The notes below the pieces were generated by a model. It made no database searches. It worked only from the letters and a program-made list of their open reading frames with translations, and was not told the origin of the DNA. 64,000 nt of DNA from Oceanobacillus neutriphilus (GTDB lineage: Bacteria; Bacillota; Bacilli; Bacillales; Amphibacillaceae), in the NCBI RefSeq assembly GCF_014645515.1, contig NZ_BMLW01000008.1, positions 124,001-188,000 on the forward strand. The letters run 5' to 3'. The position numbers and the translations under genes are program-made. Every line of letters starts with the position of its first letter. The stretch's first letter is position 1. This document shows, in pieces, positions 35,934 through 47,556 of the stretch.

Positions 35934-37040
35934 ATGAAAAATAAAAATATTGAGGAAAATTTTCAGGTGAGAACGGATTTAGCTGTGGAAGCAAGAGACA
36001 TGTATACAGAAAAGAAAGAAAGTAAAGAAGACAAAGAAATTGCAGGAGTTACCTTTAAAGAAACCACGATAAAGGATGTAAAAATTTCTTACGTCACTAT
36101 CGACGAAACAGGTGCCGGGCAAATTGGAAAGAAGCCCGGAAATTATGTCACCATTCATGCTGACGGTGTAAAAAAACAGGATACAGAGAAACAGCATCAG
36201 GCGGCGAAGATATTAGCGAAAGAGCTGGAGCATTTAATAAAAAAACAGGGTCTGTCTGACAATGCTTCATGCTTAGTGGTTGGTTTAGGGAATTGGAATG
36301 TAACTCCTGATGCTCTGGGGCCGATGGCGGTGGAAAAGGTTCTGGTAACCAGTCATTTATTTCGCCTACAGCCGGAATCTGTGGCAGAAGGCTATAGAGA
36401 AGTAGCTGCTATTACACCGGGAGTGATGGGAGTAACAGGGATTGAAACCAGCGATATTATTTTTGGAATTGTAGAAAAATATCAGCCTGACCTTGTTATT
36501 GCTATTGATGCTCTTGCCGCCAGATCGATCAGCAGAGTGAATGAAACGATCCAATTATCTGATACAGGTATTCACCCGGGCTCAGGTGTAGGCAACAAAC
36601 GAAAAGAAATAAGTAAACAGACACTTGGAATGCCTGTCATCGCTATTGGTGTGCCGACAGTGGTAGACGCAGTAACAATAACAAGTGATACGATAGATTA
36701 CTTATTAAAGCACTTCGGGAGAGAATGGAAGGAAAAAGATGATCCGTCAAAATCCTTAACACCTGCTGGTATGAGTTTCGGACAAAAGCAGTTAACGGAC
36801 GAGGATCTGCCTGATAAAGAGCAGCGTGAAAAGCTGTTCGGTATAGTTGGCGGATTATCCGACGAGGAGAAAAGGCAGCTGATTATGGAAGTATTGACGC
36901 CAATTGGCCATAATCTAATGGTTACTCCCAAAGAAGTGGATGGATTCATGATTGATATGGCTGAGGTAATAGCAAATGGATTGAACGCAGCTTTGCATGA
37001 GACGGTCACAATAGATAATTTTTCAAGCTATTCCAGATAA
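35934..37040 (+). CDS. gpr: Germination protease GPR
   Basis: GPR degrades SASP proteins at germination. The 368-residue protein equals the B. subtilis length. It contains [12 protein letters not shown] (the zymogen pro-sequence precedes this), [37 protein letters not shown] and [35 protein letters not shown], all A25-family hallmarks. ATG 35934 with AAGGTGGATGAGG is preferred over TTG 35913. SpoIIP follows after a palindromic element. Confidence 0.96.
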   Translation: MKNKNIEENFQVRTDLAVEARDMYTEKKESKEDKEIAGVTFKETTIKDVKISYVTIDETGAGQIGKKPGNYVTIHADGVKKQDTEKQHQAAKILAKELEHLIKKQGLSDNASCLVVGLGNWNVTPDALGPMAVEKVLVTSHLFRLQPESVAEGYREVAAITPGVMGVTGIETSDIIFGIVEKYQPDLVIAIDALAARSISRVNETIQLSDTGIHPGSGVGNKRKEISKQTLGMPVIAIGVPTVVDAVTITSDTIDYLLKHFGREWKEKDDPSKSLTPAGMSFGQKQLTDEDLPDKEQREKLFGIVGGLSDEEKRQLIMEVLTPIGHNLMVTPKEVDGFMIDMAEVIANGLNAALHETVTIDNFSSYSR

Positions 37041-37053
37041 GCTCTATTAGATG

Positions 37054-37125
37054 GTGTCCAAAAAGTCGCTGGGCTTTTTGGATCCGCACTATTCGTATCA
37101 GTCCTCTTTTTTCTTTTCAGGACAC
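37054..37125. repeat. Short palindromic element (R5) between gpr and spoIIP
   Basis: The outer ends GTGTCC (37054-37059) and GGACAC (37120-37125) are inverted, and an inner hairpin CCAAAAAG / CTTTTTGG lies at the left. Size and layout resemble R4. The inner hairpin may end gpr transcription. Confidence 0.5.
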
Positions 37126-37230
37126 ATACTATTAAGTCTATTTTTTTCTTATTACACGGTTCTACTTTCTCTATTTTACTCATAGATTAAACTATAGAGT
37201 TGTTAGAGAAAGGTGGCATCGTGTATTTTT

Positions 37231-38394
37231 ATGAAAAAAAATAATTGGAGTAAAATAGTACAAACCTTTTCTCGACGAAGCGGGATTTACATTGTATTTT
37301 TTGTCAGTATCTTTTTATTAATCAGCGTTTTGACAGCTGTCCAGCCTGCATATCGGTTTTCATCAGATATGCTCTCGAATTGGACAAAAGAAATGGATAG
37401 TACAATTTTTTATCATTTAATTACGATGGAAAACAGGGCCTATGAGCAGAGCTTTCCAGAGGGAGAAGCTGAAATACCAAAACTGTCCGGTTTATTTTTT
37501 GAATTGACGTCTAATGTGAAGCCAACAGATCCCAGAAGCCTTTTCGGAAATGAAATTCCGGGGTTTGCAATATTTGATAATCAATTATTAATGGCAAGTG
37601 ATAATGATTTTACTCACTTTCCAATCGAATCTAACCCGCCTTTAGAAGAAGTGTTACGGGATAGAGAAGCAGTATTGACAGAAGAGGAAGAAGCAGAAGA
37701 GGACACAGAAGAAGAAATAGAGAATGAACAGACTACCGGAGACCGGGATGTTGTTTTTATTTATAACACACACAATAGAGAGTCATTTTTGCCGCATCTG
37801 CCCAACGAAACGAACCCTGATGCTGCAATGCATGGAGAAATTAATATTACAAAAGTCAGTGACCGTTTAGCAGAGGGACTTGAGCGAAAGGGAATTGGAA
37901 CACAGGTGGATAAGACAGACATCGGGGAGCTGCTCAATGAATTGGGGATGGGGTATAACCAATCTTACGAAGCTTCCCGTGATGTGGTTGAGGAAGCTGT
38001 AGCAGGCAATCAGGAGATTCAATATATGTTTGATCTGCATAGAGATGCGCTCCGGAGAGACAAGACCACACAAACTATTGAAGGAGAAGATTATGCGAAA
38101 ATTCTATTTGTGATCGGCACCGGGCATCCAGATTATGAAAACAATTTGAAAGTAGCGACCGAATTACATGCCTTAATAGAAGAAGCTTATCCTGGAATGA
38201 GCCGGGGAGTATTCCAAAAGGATGGATCGAGCGGCAATGGAATTTACAATCAGGACTTGGCAGAGAACGCATTACTCATTGAGTTTGGCGGAGTAGATAA
38301 CACAATGGAGGAGCTATACCGTTCTGCAGATGCTTTAGCAGAAGTGTTCAGCGAATATTATTGGGATGCAGAGGCAGTACAGTCTAATCAATAA
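37231..38394 (+). CDS. spoIIP: Stage II sporulation protein P
   Basis: SpoIIP is the amidase/endopeptidase that works with SpoIID and SpoIIM to thin septal peptidoglycan and drive engulfment. The 387-residue protein has a membrane helix (about 19-37), an acidic linker near residues 150-170, then the catalytic domain: IYNTHNRESF, FDLHRDALRR, FVIGTGHPDYENN and ALLIEFGGVDNT. ATG 37231 is preferred; GTG 37213 lies within the probable ribosome site AAAGGTGG. It is followed by yqxA. Confidence 0.95.
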   Translation: MKKNNWSKIVQTFSRRSGIYIVFFVSIFLLISVLTAVQPAYRFSSDMLSNWTKEMDSTIFYHLITMENRAYEQSFPEGEAEIPKLSGLFFELTSNVKPTDPRSLFGNEIPGFAIFDNQLLMASDNDFTHFPIESNPPLEEVLRDREAVLTEEEEAEEDTEEEIENEQTTGDRDVVFIYNTHNRESFLPHLPNETNPDAAMHGEINITKVSDRLAEGLERKGIGTQVDKTDIGELLNELGMGYNQSYEASRDVVEEAVAGNQEIQYMFDLHRDALRRDKTTQTIEGEDYAKILFVIGTGHPDYENNLKVATELHALIEEAYPGMSRGVFQKDGSSGNGIYNQDLAENALLIEFGGVDNTMEELYRSADALAEVFSEYYWDAEAVQSNQ

Positions 38395-38405
38395 GGAGAG
38401 ATTTG

Positions 38406-38699
38406 ATGCGAAATATTATTATATTATTATTGCTTGTCATCTTTTTTCTGGGCGGACTTGTATTCGGTATGCAAAAGAATGAAAAGGCTGAACAATCTGC
38501 TATTCCAGATGAGTCTGCTGTTGAGGTAGCAGAGGAGATAAATGAACAAGAACAAACAATTATCGCCGAAACAGATGTGCTGGAGGAAGGTAATTATTCC
38601 CTGACAAATCGCACGGCGGCGACCATGGAAGGAATTGTTAAAGGGTTGTTTGAAGTAATTGTCTCTATCATGTATGGGATAGGAGAGCTGTTTTTCTGA
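38406..38699 (+). CDS. yqxA: YqxA-like protein (DUF3679)
   Basis: This 97-residue protein has an N-terminal membrane helix, a Glu-rich middle part and a C-terminal hydrophobic segment with LTNRTAATMEGIVKGLFEVIV. The position directly after spoIIP and the layout match B. subtilis yqxA. The function is unknown; a sporulation link is inferred from co-transcription. AAGGAGAG precedes the ATG. Confidence 0.8.
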   Translation: MRNIIILLLLVIFFLGGLVFGMQKNEKAEQSAIPDESAVEVAEEINEQEQTIIAETDVLEEGNYSLTNRTAATMEGIVKGLFEVIVSIMYGIGELFF

Positions 38700-38781
38700 A
38701 AATGAGCCAGTTCAGACATTTATTTTGAGAAAAAAATTCAACGATAAGAAGGTTACTTATTAGTTAATCATTGAATCTCGG

Positions 38782-38825
38782 GGCGTCAATTGCTATAATC
38801 AATGCTAGTAATTGACGCCTTTTTA
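38782..38825 (+). terminator. Terminator after yqxA
   Basis: GGCGTCAATT / AATTGACGCC with an 18-nt loop is followed by TTTTT. Confidence 0.85.
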
Positions 38826-38876
38826 TTGTGGAAAGAAATTTAGGTTGTACAGGAAAAACTTAGGAGTGTGCGTGAA

Positions 38877-40685
38877 ATGACGAATAAAAAAAGAAACGTC
38901 AGAAATTTTTCGATCATTGCTCATATTGACCACGGAAAGTCAACATTAGCTGATCGGATTCTTGAAAATACAGAAACAGTAACGAAACGTGAAATGAAAG
39001 AACAGCTGCTGGATGGAATGGATTTAGAGCGTGAACGCGGCATAACCATTAAATTAAATGCAGTACAATTAAAATATACAAATAAAGCCGGAGAAGAATT
39101 TATTTTCCATTTGATTGATACACCGGGCCATGTTGATTTTACATACGAGGTATCCAGAAGTTTAGCTGCTTGTGAAGGCGCTATTCTTGTGGTGGATGCT
39201 GCCCAGGGGATCGAAGCGCAGACGCTCGCAAATGTTTATTTAGCAATGGAAAATGATCTGGAGATTATTCCGGTAATTAATAAAATCGATTTGCCGAGTG
39301 CAGACACTGAAAAAGTTAAAAAGGAATTAGAAGATGTTTTAGGAATTGATGGTGATGAAGCAATCTTAGCTTCTGCAAAAGCAAATATAGGAATTGAAGA
39401 GATTCTTGAGCGTGTGGCTGAGGTTGTGCCGGAGCCGCCCGGAAGCGCGGATGATCCGTTAAAAGCGTTAATCTTTGACTCACTTTATGATTCCTACCGC
39501 GGAGTTATTGCTTATGTCTGTGTGAAGGAAGGCTCTGTTAAAGTCGGGGATAAAATTAAAATGATGGCTACCGGCAAAGAGTTCGAGGTAAATGAAGTTG
39601 GTGTATTTACACCGAAGCAGCTTCCTCAAAAAGAATTAACAGTCGGTGACGTTGGTTATTTAACTGCGTCGATTAAAAACGTCGGTGATTCACGTGTCGG
39701 GGATACAATTACATTAGCTGACAGACCGGCAGATGAAGCACTTCCTGGTTACCGCCGTTTGAATCCAATGGTGTTCTGTGGACTCTACCCGGTAGATTCC
39801 AATGACTATAATGATTTAAGAGAAGCTTTAGAGCGTTTGGAGCTGAACGATTCCTCTCTGCAATATGAAGCAGAGACTTCTCAGGCCCTCGGCTTCGGCT
39901 TCCGCTGTGGATTCTTAGGACTGCTCCATATGGAAATTATTCAAGAGCGTATTGAAAGAGAATTTGGGATCAGCTTAATTACAACAGCTCCAAGTGTTAT
40001 TTTTGAAGTAGAGCTGACAAATGGCGAAGTGGTTTCTGTGGATAACCCGTCAGAAATGCCTGATCCGCAAGTGATTCAGGAAGTTCGTGAACCTTACGTA
40101 GAAGCTACTATTATGGTTCCGAATGACTATGTAGGGGCTGTGATGGAAATTGCCCAGAAGAAACGCGGGAATTTTGTAGATATGCAATATCTGGATGATA
40201 TTCGCGTCAATGTGGTCTATCATATTCCGCTTTCGGAAATTGTTTATGATTTCTTTGATCAGTTAAAATCACAGACAAAAGGATACGCATCATTTGACTA
40301 TGAATTAATCGGTTATCAGCCTTCCCGTCTTGTGAAAATGGATATCCTGCTCAACAGTGATTCCATTGATGCGCTATCGTTTGTTGTTCACCGTGATTTT
40401 GCTTATGAGCGTGGAAAGCGGATTGTAGAAAAGCTGAAGAAATTGATTCCCAGACAGCAGTTTGAAGTGCCGATTCAGGCAGCAATCGGCAATAAAATTG
40501 TAGCCAGATCCAATATTAAAGCAGTCCGTAAAGATGTAACTGCAAAGCTGTATGGCGGAGATATTACCCGGAAAAAAAAGCTTCTTGAAAAACAAAAAGA
40601 AGGTAAGAAGCGAATGAAAATGGTAGGTTCTGTAGAAGTTCCGCAAGAAGCGTTTATGGCTGTTCTGAAGATGGATGAGGATTAA
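38877..40685 (+). CDS. lepA: Elongation factor 4 (LepA)
   Basis: LepA is a ribosome-associated GTPase implicated in back-translocation and in 30S assembly. The 602-residue protein has G1 AHIDHGKST, the switch I region RERGITI, G3 DTPGHVDF, G4 NKID and the LepA-specific C-terminal domain ([21 protein letters not shown]). ATG 38877 is spaced properly from TTAGGAG; a GTG at 38868 is too close to it. HemW follows after a repeat-containing gap. Confidence 0.97.
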   Translation: MTNKKRNVRNFSIIAHIDHGKSTLADRILENTETVTKREMKEQLLDGMDLERERGITIKLNAVQLKYTNKAGEEFIFHLIDTPGHVDFTYEVSRSLAACEGAILVVDAAQGIEAQTLANVYLAMENDLEIIPVINKIDLPSADTEKVKKELEDVLGIDGDEAILASAKANIGIEEILERVAEVVPEPPGSADDPLKALIFDSLYDSYRGVIAYVCVKEGSVKVGDKIKMMATGKEFEVNEVGVFTPKQLPQKELTVGDVGYLTASIKNVGDSRVGDTITLADRPADEALPGYRRLNPMVFCGLYPVDSNDYNDLREALERLELNDSSLQYEAETSQALGFGFRCGFLGLLHMEIIQERIEREFGISLITTAPSVIFEVELTNGEVVSVDNPSEMPDPQVIQEVREPYVEATIMVPNDYVGAVMEIAQKKRGNFVDMQYLDDIRVNVVYHIPLSEIVYDFFDQLKSQTKGYASFDYELIGYQPSRLVKMDILLNSDSIDALSFVVHRDFAYERGKRIVEKLKKLIPRQQFEVPIQAAIGNKIVARSNIKAVRKDVTAKLYGGDITRKKKLLEKQKEGKKRMKMVGSVEVPQEAFMAVLKMDED

Positions 40686-40733
40686 ATACGGATTTAACGC
40701 AAATTTTATATCGAAACATATATTTTCATAAGT

Positions 40734-40775
40734 AAAACCCGTCGTGGCAAAGATACATGCTTCTGACGGGTTTTT
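40734..40775 (+). terminator. Terminator after lepA
   Basis: AAAACCCGTC / GACGGGTTTT, 10 bp, with a T tract. Confidence 0.85.
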
Positions 40776-40824
40776 GAATTTTATAGGTTCTCCTATGCGG
40801 ATTGATGAATTGTATTTGATTCAG

Positions 40825-41108
40825 TTGTATTAAACGGCATAGAATCCTTTTCTAGCGGAGGCAGACCGTTTTGACTCCTGAGGGAGCATGCCCCCAGGCA
40901 GGCTAAGGTCGCAACGTCCTGGGGTTGCGATTACTCACCCCATCGAAAAGAGTTGTACGTCGAAAGCAAAACGGTCCGCCGCAGCGGTCACACATATTAC
41001 CTTCTTTCCAGCTAGAGTTTATGCTTTGTCAAGAGATAGGTGGAAGGAACGATCAACACCTGTCTCAATGGTAAGTAAGTTATTTTTTGAGGTGCGAAAG
41101 TTGAGTGA
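40825..41108 (+). repeat. Long intergenic repeat, copy R2, with palindromic insert
   Basis: This 284-bp copy of the element at 33464-33626 lies in the opposite orientation. It carries an additional roughly 120-bp segment at about 40862-40983 bounded by the inverted pair GACCGTTTTG (40864-40873) and CAAAACGGTC (40967-40976). That insert contains GCGATTACTCACCCCA, shared with the mutS-mutL element. Open frames crossing it have no ribosome sites and are not genes. It fills most of the 619-bp lepA-hemW gap. Confidence 0.8.
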
Positions 41109-41304
41109 TGTACATTACAGCCCGTAAGAATGATAGTGAAACATATGTAAATATGATAAAATACAGTACATTGTCTTTTATTCAATCAAAGACTTTGTCT
41201 TCGGTATTTGAAGATGAACGAATAATTACAGGTATATTTCCGTATGAAATGAAGAAACTCCTGTTGATTGACGATTTATTTTTAGTAAGAAAGGAAGTCA
41301 ACCA

Positions 41305-42486
41305 ATGCAAGTTCAGTCAGTATATATTCACATTCCTTTTTGCAAGCAAATTTGCCATTACTGTAATTTTGTAAAATATTACTATATGGAGTCAAAGGCA
41401 GATGCCTTTATAGATGCATTAATAAAAGAAATTGATACAGCTATTCCAGGAAGAGGAAATATCTTCCGGACGATTTATATGGGCGGCGGAACGCCTACAG
41501 CTTTGTCCATCAGCCAGCTACAGAAGCTTTTTCAATTTTTAAATGAAAAATTTGACCTTACATCATGCGAAGAATTCACGATTGAAATTAACCCCGGGGA
41601 TATTGATACAGAAAAGGCAGCATTGCTTCATGATTATGGAGTAAACCGGATTTCCTTCGGTGTGCAGGTAATGGACGATGACATGCTTGAAAAAATAGGC
41701 CGTATGCATCGTGTAGCAGATGTTTATACAACAGTTGATATTTTGACACAGGCAAAGTTTACAAACATTAGTCTGGATTTAATTTATGCTCTCCCCGATC
41801 AATCCGTTTCCCACTTTGAAAAAACATTAAAAGAAGCCCTGCAGTTTGGACTTCCGCATTATTCAACCTATGCACTGCAAATCGAACCGAAAACCGTGTT
41901 TTATCACAAGCGGAGAAAGGGAGTGCTGCATCAGCCTCCAGAGGATGATGAAGTAGAGATGTATCAGCTGCTTCAGGAAAACATGAAAAAACAGGGCGTG
42001 CTTCAGTATGAAATAAGTAATTTTGCCAAGCCGGGGTATGAGAGCAGGCATAATTTAACATACTGGAATAATGACTATTATTTTGGATTTGGAGCTGGAG
42101 CTCATGGATACCTGCCAGGAAAACGTACAGCAAATTACAAACCTTTGGGAACTTATATGAAAGAAATCCACCGCAACGGTTCTGCAGTTGAACAACTGGA
42201 AGAAATAACGCTGCAGGACAGAATTGAGGAAGAGTTGTTTTTACAGCTGCGAAAAGCGGAAGGAATTGATGAGAAGGTATTTCGACAAAGATATGGTGTA
42301 GCTTTGGAAAAATTATATGGGAATGAATTAGAGCAATTAATTCATGATAAATTATTAACATATAACACTGGAAGCTATGCCTTGACGAACATAGGAATGC
42401 TTCTGGGCGACAGAGTTTTCGGGAAGTTTTTACTGCTGGAGGACTTTGAACAAAAAATTATTGCGGCAAAAAGCCAAACTGTTTGA
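41305..42486 (+). CDS. hemW: HemW, radical SAM heme chaperone
   Basis: The 393-residue protein has the radical SAM motif C-KQI-C-HY-C (CX3CX2C) near residue 14, GGGTPTAL, FTIEINPGD and NRISFGVQ. HemW-type proteins lack the extra cysteine and N-terminal stretch of HemN coproporphyrinogen oxidase and bind heme for delivery to respiratory enzymes. AAAGGAAG precedes the ATG. The lepA-hemW-hrcA order is conserved in Bacillaceae. Confidence 0.94.
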   Translation: MQVQSVYIHIPFCKQICHYCNFVKYYYMESKADAFIDALIKEIDTAIPGRGNIFRTIYMGGGTPTALSISQLQKLFQFLNEKFDLTSCEEFTIEINPGDIDTEKAALLHDYGVNRISFGVQVMDDDMLEKIGRMHRVADVYTTVDILTQAKFTNISLDLIYALPDQSVSHFEKTLKEALQFGLPHYSTYALQIEPKTVFYHKRRKGVLHQPPEDDEVEMYQLLQENMKKQGVLQYEISNFAKPGYESRHNLTYWNNDYYFGFGAGAHGYLPGKRTANYKPLGTYMKEIHRNGSAVEQLEEITLQDRIEEELFLQLRKAEGIDEKVFRQRYGVALEKLYGNELEQLIHDKLLTYNTGSYALTNIGMLLGDRVFGKFLLLEDFEQKIIAAKSQTV

Positions 42487-42521
42487 CAAAATAAAATGAA
42501 TTTGATAATTTTATTATAGAT

Positions 42522-42548
42522 TTAGCACTCAAAACATGAGAGTGCTAA
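42522..42548 (+). promoter_or_regulatory. CIRCE operator of the hrcA-dnaK operon
   Basis: A perfect TTAGCACTC-N9-GAGTGCTAA is present. TTGACA at 42483-42488 is the likely -35; the -10 is less certain (GATAAT at 42504 or an AT-rich match nearby). HrcA binds CIRCE and represses the operon until heat shock. Confidence 0.97.
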
Positions 42549-42562
42549 CAGAGGTGATCATC

Positions 42563-43594
42563 ATGTTAACAGATAGGCAACTTATGATATTGCAGGTGAT
42601 TATTGATGATTTTATAGAATCTGCTAAACCGGTCGGGTCCAGGGCACTGTCTAAAAAAGATACTTTACCGTACAGTGCCGCAACGATTCGAAATGAGATG
42701 GCGGATTTAGAAGAGTCAGGTTTTTTAGAAAAGACGCATACCTCTTCCGGACGTGTACCTTCAGAAAAAGGATATCGTTATTATGTCGATCATTTAATCG
42801 GTCCTGAGATTTATCAGCATGGACTGGGTATCATTGAAAGATTAACAAATAACGGGATATATGAATTTGAACAGATTGTACAGACGGCAGCAGAGGCTCT
42901 TTCTAAATTAACAAATTATACGTCAATCATTCTTGGACCGGAAATGTTTGAAGCAACAGTAAAGCAGATTCAGGTTTTAGCACTATCCGATCAATCAGCA
43001 GTAGCAATTTTAGTAACAAACACAGGTCATGTAGAGCATCGATCCTTTACTTTGCCAAAAGGAGTTTCATCATCTGATCTCGAAAAGCTGGTAAACATTT
43101 TAAATGATCGCCTTCATGGCATTCCGCTTTATAGAATTCCTGAGGTGATTCAAAATGAAGTAGCTTCCCTGATGATGAAATATATGAATGGACTAGATTC
43201 TTCACTCAACTGGATTCGAACACTCTTTACGCAAGAGCAGGCGGTAAAGCTTTATTTTGGCGGAAAAGCCAATATCCTGATGCAGCCGGAATTTAATGAT
43301 GTGGATCGAATTCGTTCATTTTATTCCTTAATGGAGCGTGAGGACGAAATTGTAAATCTCTTGAAAAACTCTAACCAAGGTATTAAAGTTTCTATTGGTC
43401 ATGAAAATGAAGTCGAGGAGATTAAAGACTTGAGTTTGATCACTGCTTCTTACCACATTGGCGGAGGCCAGATGGGTACTATTGCATTAATCGGACCTAC
43501 GAGAATGGAGTATAAAAAAGTATTATCCTTAATGGAAAGCATCTCCAGGGAAATGACTGGTGCAATGGGAAAATGGTATAGTGATAAATCATAA
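42563..43594 (+). CDS. hrcA: Heat-inducible transcription repressor HrcA
   Basis: The 343-residue repressor has an N-terminal winged helix (KPVGSRALSKKDTLPYSAATIRNEMADLEESGFLEKTHTSSGRVPSEKGYRYYVD) and a GAF-like dimerisation domain. ATG 42563 follows AGAGGTGATC; the upstream in-frame ATG overlaps CIRCE. It is autoregulated through CIRCE, and its folding depends on GroEL in Bacillus. Confidence 0.97.
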   Translation: MLTDRQLMILQVIIDDFIESAKPVGSRALSKKDTLPYSAATIRNEMADLEESGFLEKTHTSSGRVPSEKGYRYYVDHLIGPEIYQHGLGIIERLTNNGIYEFEQIVQTAAEALSKLTNYTSIILGPEMFEATVKQIQVLALSDQSAVAILVTNTGHVEHRSFTLPKGVSSSDLEKLVNILNDRLHGIPLYRIPEVIQNEVASLMMKYMNGLDSSLNWIRTLFTQEQAVKLYFGGKANILMQPEFNDVDRIRSFYSLMEREDEIVNLLKNSNQGIKVSIGHENEVEEIKDLSLITASYHIGGGQMGTIALIGPTRMEYKKVLSLMESISREMTGAMGKWYSDKS

Positions 43595-43641
43595 ATTGAG
43601 ATACCAGCGTTATAAAGAAATCAATGATTTTGGTTTTCAGT

Positions 43642-43668
43642 CTATATCTTCTATGATATAGTTTTTAA
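43642..43668 (+). other. Stem-loop between hrcA and grpE
   Basis: CTATATC / GATATAG is followed by TTTTTAATT. The stem is weak (7 bp, AT-rich). It could be a partial terminator or the processing-associated stem-loop known between hrcA and grpE in B. subtilis. Confidence 0.35.
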
Positions 43669-43698
43669 TTGGAAATTAGAAAAGAGGTGCCCGAGTAG

Positions 43699-44259
43699 AT
43701 GTCAGAGAATGAAAAAAGAGATGAAGCAACACAGGAAGAACAAGAAATTATTAATGAGACAATAGAAGAAGTGAATGCTGATTCTGAATCTGTCGAGGAA
43801 AATAATGAATTAGAAGTTCAAATTGAAGAACTGAAAAATGAAAAAGAAGAGCTTACAAATCGTATGCTCCGCTTGCAGGCTGAATTTGATAATTATAAAA
43901 GACGCACATTAAAAGAACGTGAAGCAGATCGTAAATATAAAGCACAGGATATGGTGCAGGAACTGCTCCCGGTTATGGATAATTTTGAACGCGCCCTGCA
44001 GGTAGAGGTATCTGAAGAAAACAAAAGCATACTTGAAGGAATTGATATGGTATATCGTCAATTACAAGATGTTTTTGCTTCCCAGGATGTTTCAATTATT
44101 GAAACAGAGGGTGCTGACTTTGACCCGAATCTCCATCATGCAGTAATGCAGACTGAAGATGATTCGATTGAAGCAAATAAAGTGGTTGAAGAGCTGCAAA
44201 AAGGCTATCTTTTAAAGGACCGGGTTATCCGGCCGGCTATGGTAAAAGTCAATAAATAA
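43699..44259 (+). CDS. grpE: Nucleotide exchange factor GrpE
   Basis: The 186-residue protein has an acidic disordered N-terminus, a long coiled coil (about 40-100, containing RLQAEFDNYKRRTLKERE) and a C-terminal beta domain with FDPNLHHAVMQTED and LLKDRVIRPAMVKV. It releases ADP from DnaK. GAGGTGC precedes the ATG. Confidence 0.97.
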   Translation: MSENEKRDEATQEEQEIINETIEEVNADSESVEENNELEVQIEELKNEKEELTNRMLRLQAEFDNYKRRTLKEREADRKYKAQDMVQELLPVMDNFERALQVEVSEENKSILEGIDMVYRQLQDVFASQDVSIIETEGADFDPNLHHAVMQTEDDSIEANKVVEELQKGYLLKDRVIRPAMVKVNK

Positions 44260-44297
44260 CCTAATAGATGTCATTGAAGGATTTAAGGAGGAAATGA

Positions 44298-46142
<1,845 letters not shown>

Positions 46143-46158
46143 TAAATAATTACTGAAT

Positions 46159-46197
46159 AAAAGTCAAAGTCAGGATTTCCTTGGCTTTGACTTTTTT
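46159..46197 (+). terminator. Terminator after dnaK
   Basis: AAAAGTCAAAG / CTTTGACTTTT followed by a T tract. It would reduce dnaJ expression relative to dnaK. Confidence 0.8.
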
Positions 46198-46323
46198 ACA
46201 GATGAATACAGAACATGAACGCTGGCAATCAGTTTAATTCAAAGCAGATATTCATTGTTGCCACAAACAAATGAATGATGATATGATTAAACTTATGCAA
46301 TCAGAGTTTCGGGAGTGAGTAAT

Positions 46324-47457
46324 TTGGCAAAACGTGATTATTATGATGTTTTAGGCGTGGATAAGGGTGCCTCGAAGGATGAGATAAAAAAGAGTTACCG
46401 GAAGCTGGCCCGTAAATATCATCCAGATGTAAACAAAGAAGAGGGCGCAGCGGATAAATTTAAAGAAGTAAAAGAAGCTTATGAAGTATTAAGTGACGAT
46501 CAAAAGAAAGCACAATATGACCAATTTGGGCATGCAGGAGCCCAAGGCCAGGGATTCGGCGGTTTTGGCGGCGGTGGCGGCGCTCAAGACTTTGGCGGAT
46601 TCAGTGATATTTTTGATATGTTCTTTGGCGGCGGCGGGCGTACGCGAGATCCGAACGCTCCACAACAGGGAGACGATCTGCAATATACGCTGATTCTTGA
46701 TTTTGAAGAAGCAATTTTTGGAAAAGAAACCGATATTGAAGTAGCGCAGGAAGAGGAATGTGACACTTGTCATGGCTCAGGAGCGAAACCGGGTACGAAG
46801 GTAGAAACATGCTCACACTGTCATGGCTCAGGTCAATTAAACCAGGAACAAAATACGCCGTTTGGCCGTGTGGTTAATCGCCGTGTTTGTCATTATTGTA
46901 ATGGAACAGGTAAAATCATACCTGAAAAATGTGAAACCTGCGGCGGTTCCGGAACAGTGAATAAAAAGAAAAAAATTCATATTAAGATTCCGGCAGGTAT
47001 TGATGAGGGGCAGCAAATCCGTGTCTCTGGAAAAGGAGAGCCAGGAAAAAATGGCGGGCCTGCAGGCGATTTGTTTGTTGTAATCCGCGTTCGCAAGCAT
47101 GATTTCTTTGTCCGGGAAGGCGACCATATTTTCTGTGAATTACCGCTTACCTTTGCACAGGCTGCTTTAGGAGACGAAATAGAAGTTCCTACTGTACACG
47201 GCAAGGTTAAATTAAGAATTCCTGCAGGTACACAAGCAGGAAAAACTTTCCGTCTGAAAGGAAAAGGTGCGCCAAATGTTCATGGAAGAGGTCATGGAGA
47301 TCAACATATTAAAGTGAAGGTTATGACACCAACCAACTTAACAGACAAACAAAAGGATTTATTGCGTCAATTTAATGAACTAGGTGGACATGAATCCACA
47401 GATGAACAAGGGGATAATATTTTCCAACGTTTTCGTAAAGCGTTCAAAGGTGACTGA
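46324..47457 (+). CDS. dnaJ: Chaperone DnaJ (Hsp40)
   Basis: The 377-residue protein has the J domain with YHPDVN (HPD present), a Gly/Phe-rich region (about 75-110), four CxxCxGxG zinc repeats ([32 protein letters not shown]) and the C-terminal substrate-binding domains. The TTG at 46324 gives [11 protein letters not shown] with GGGAGTGAG spaced correctly; the GTG at 46315 is too near that site. Confidence 0.97.
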   Translation: MAKRDYYDVLGVDKGASKDEIKKSYRKLARKYHPDVNKEEGAADKFKEVKEAYEVLSDDQKKAQYDQFGHAGAQGQGFGGFGGGGGAQDFGGFSDIFDMFFGGGGRTRDPNAPQQGDDLQYTLILDFEEAIFGKETDIEVAQEEECDTCHGSGAKPGTKVETCSHCHGSGQLNQEQNTPFGRVVNRRVCHYCNGTGKIIPEKCETCGGSGTVNKKKKIHIKIPAGIDEGQQIRVSGKGEPGKNGGPAGDLFVVIRVRKHDFFVREGDHIFCELPLTFAQAALGDEIEVPTVHGKVKLRIPAGTQAGKTFRLKGKGAPNVHGRGHGDQHIKVKVMTPTNLTDKQKDLLRQFNELGGHESTDEQGDNIFQRFRKAFKGD

Positions 47458-47466
47458 TCAGGGTAT

Positions 47467-47511
47467 CCTCCAGCTTGAATTTTGATGATATTTTCAGGGT
47501 AAAGCTGGAGG
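47467..47511 (+). other. Inverted repeat between dnaJ and prmA
   Basis: A perfect 10-bp pair CCTCCAGCTT / AAGCTGGAGG encloses 25 nt. No T tract follows, so it may be an mRNA stem rather than a terminator. Confidence 0.5.
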
Positions 47512-47556
47512 TACTTCTGTTTACATAGATATTTTATAAGGACGGCGGTGTTCAAT

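Noticed and set aside
40888..41127. 79-codon frame in the lepA-hemW gap
   Set aside because: It lies entirely within repeat R2, whose second copy does not preserve the frame.
41105..41374. 89-codon frame before hemW
   Set aside because: It starts at the end of repeat R2, has no ribosome site and overlaps the hemW start in another frame.
41768..42361. 197-codon minus-strand frame
   Set aside because: Antisense to hemW, with no start signal.
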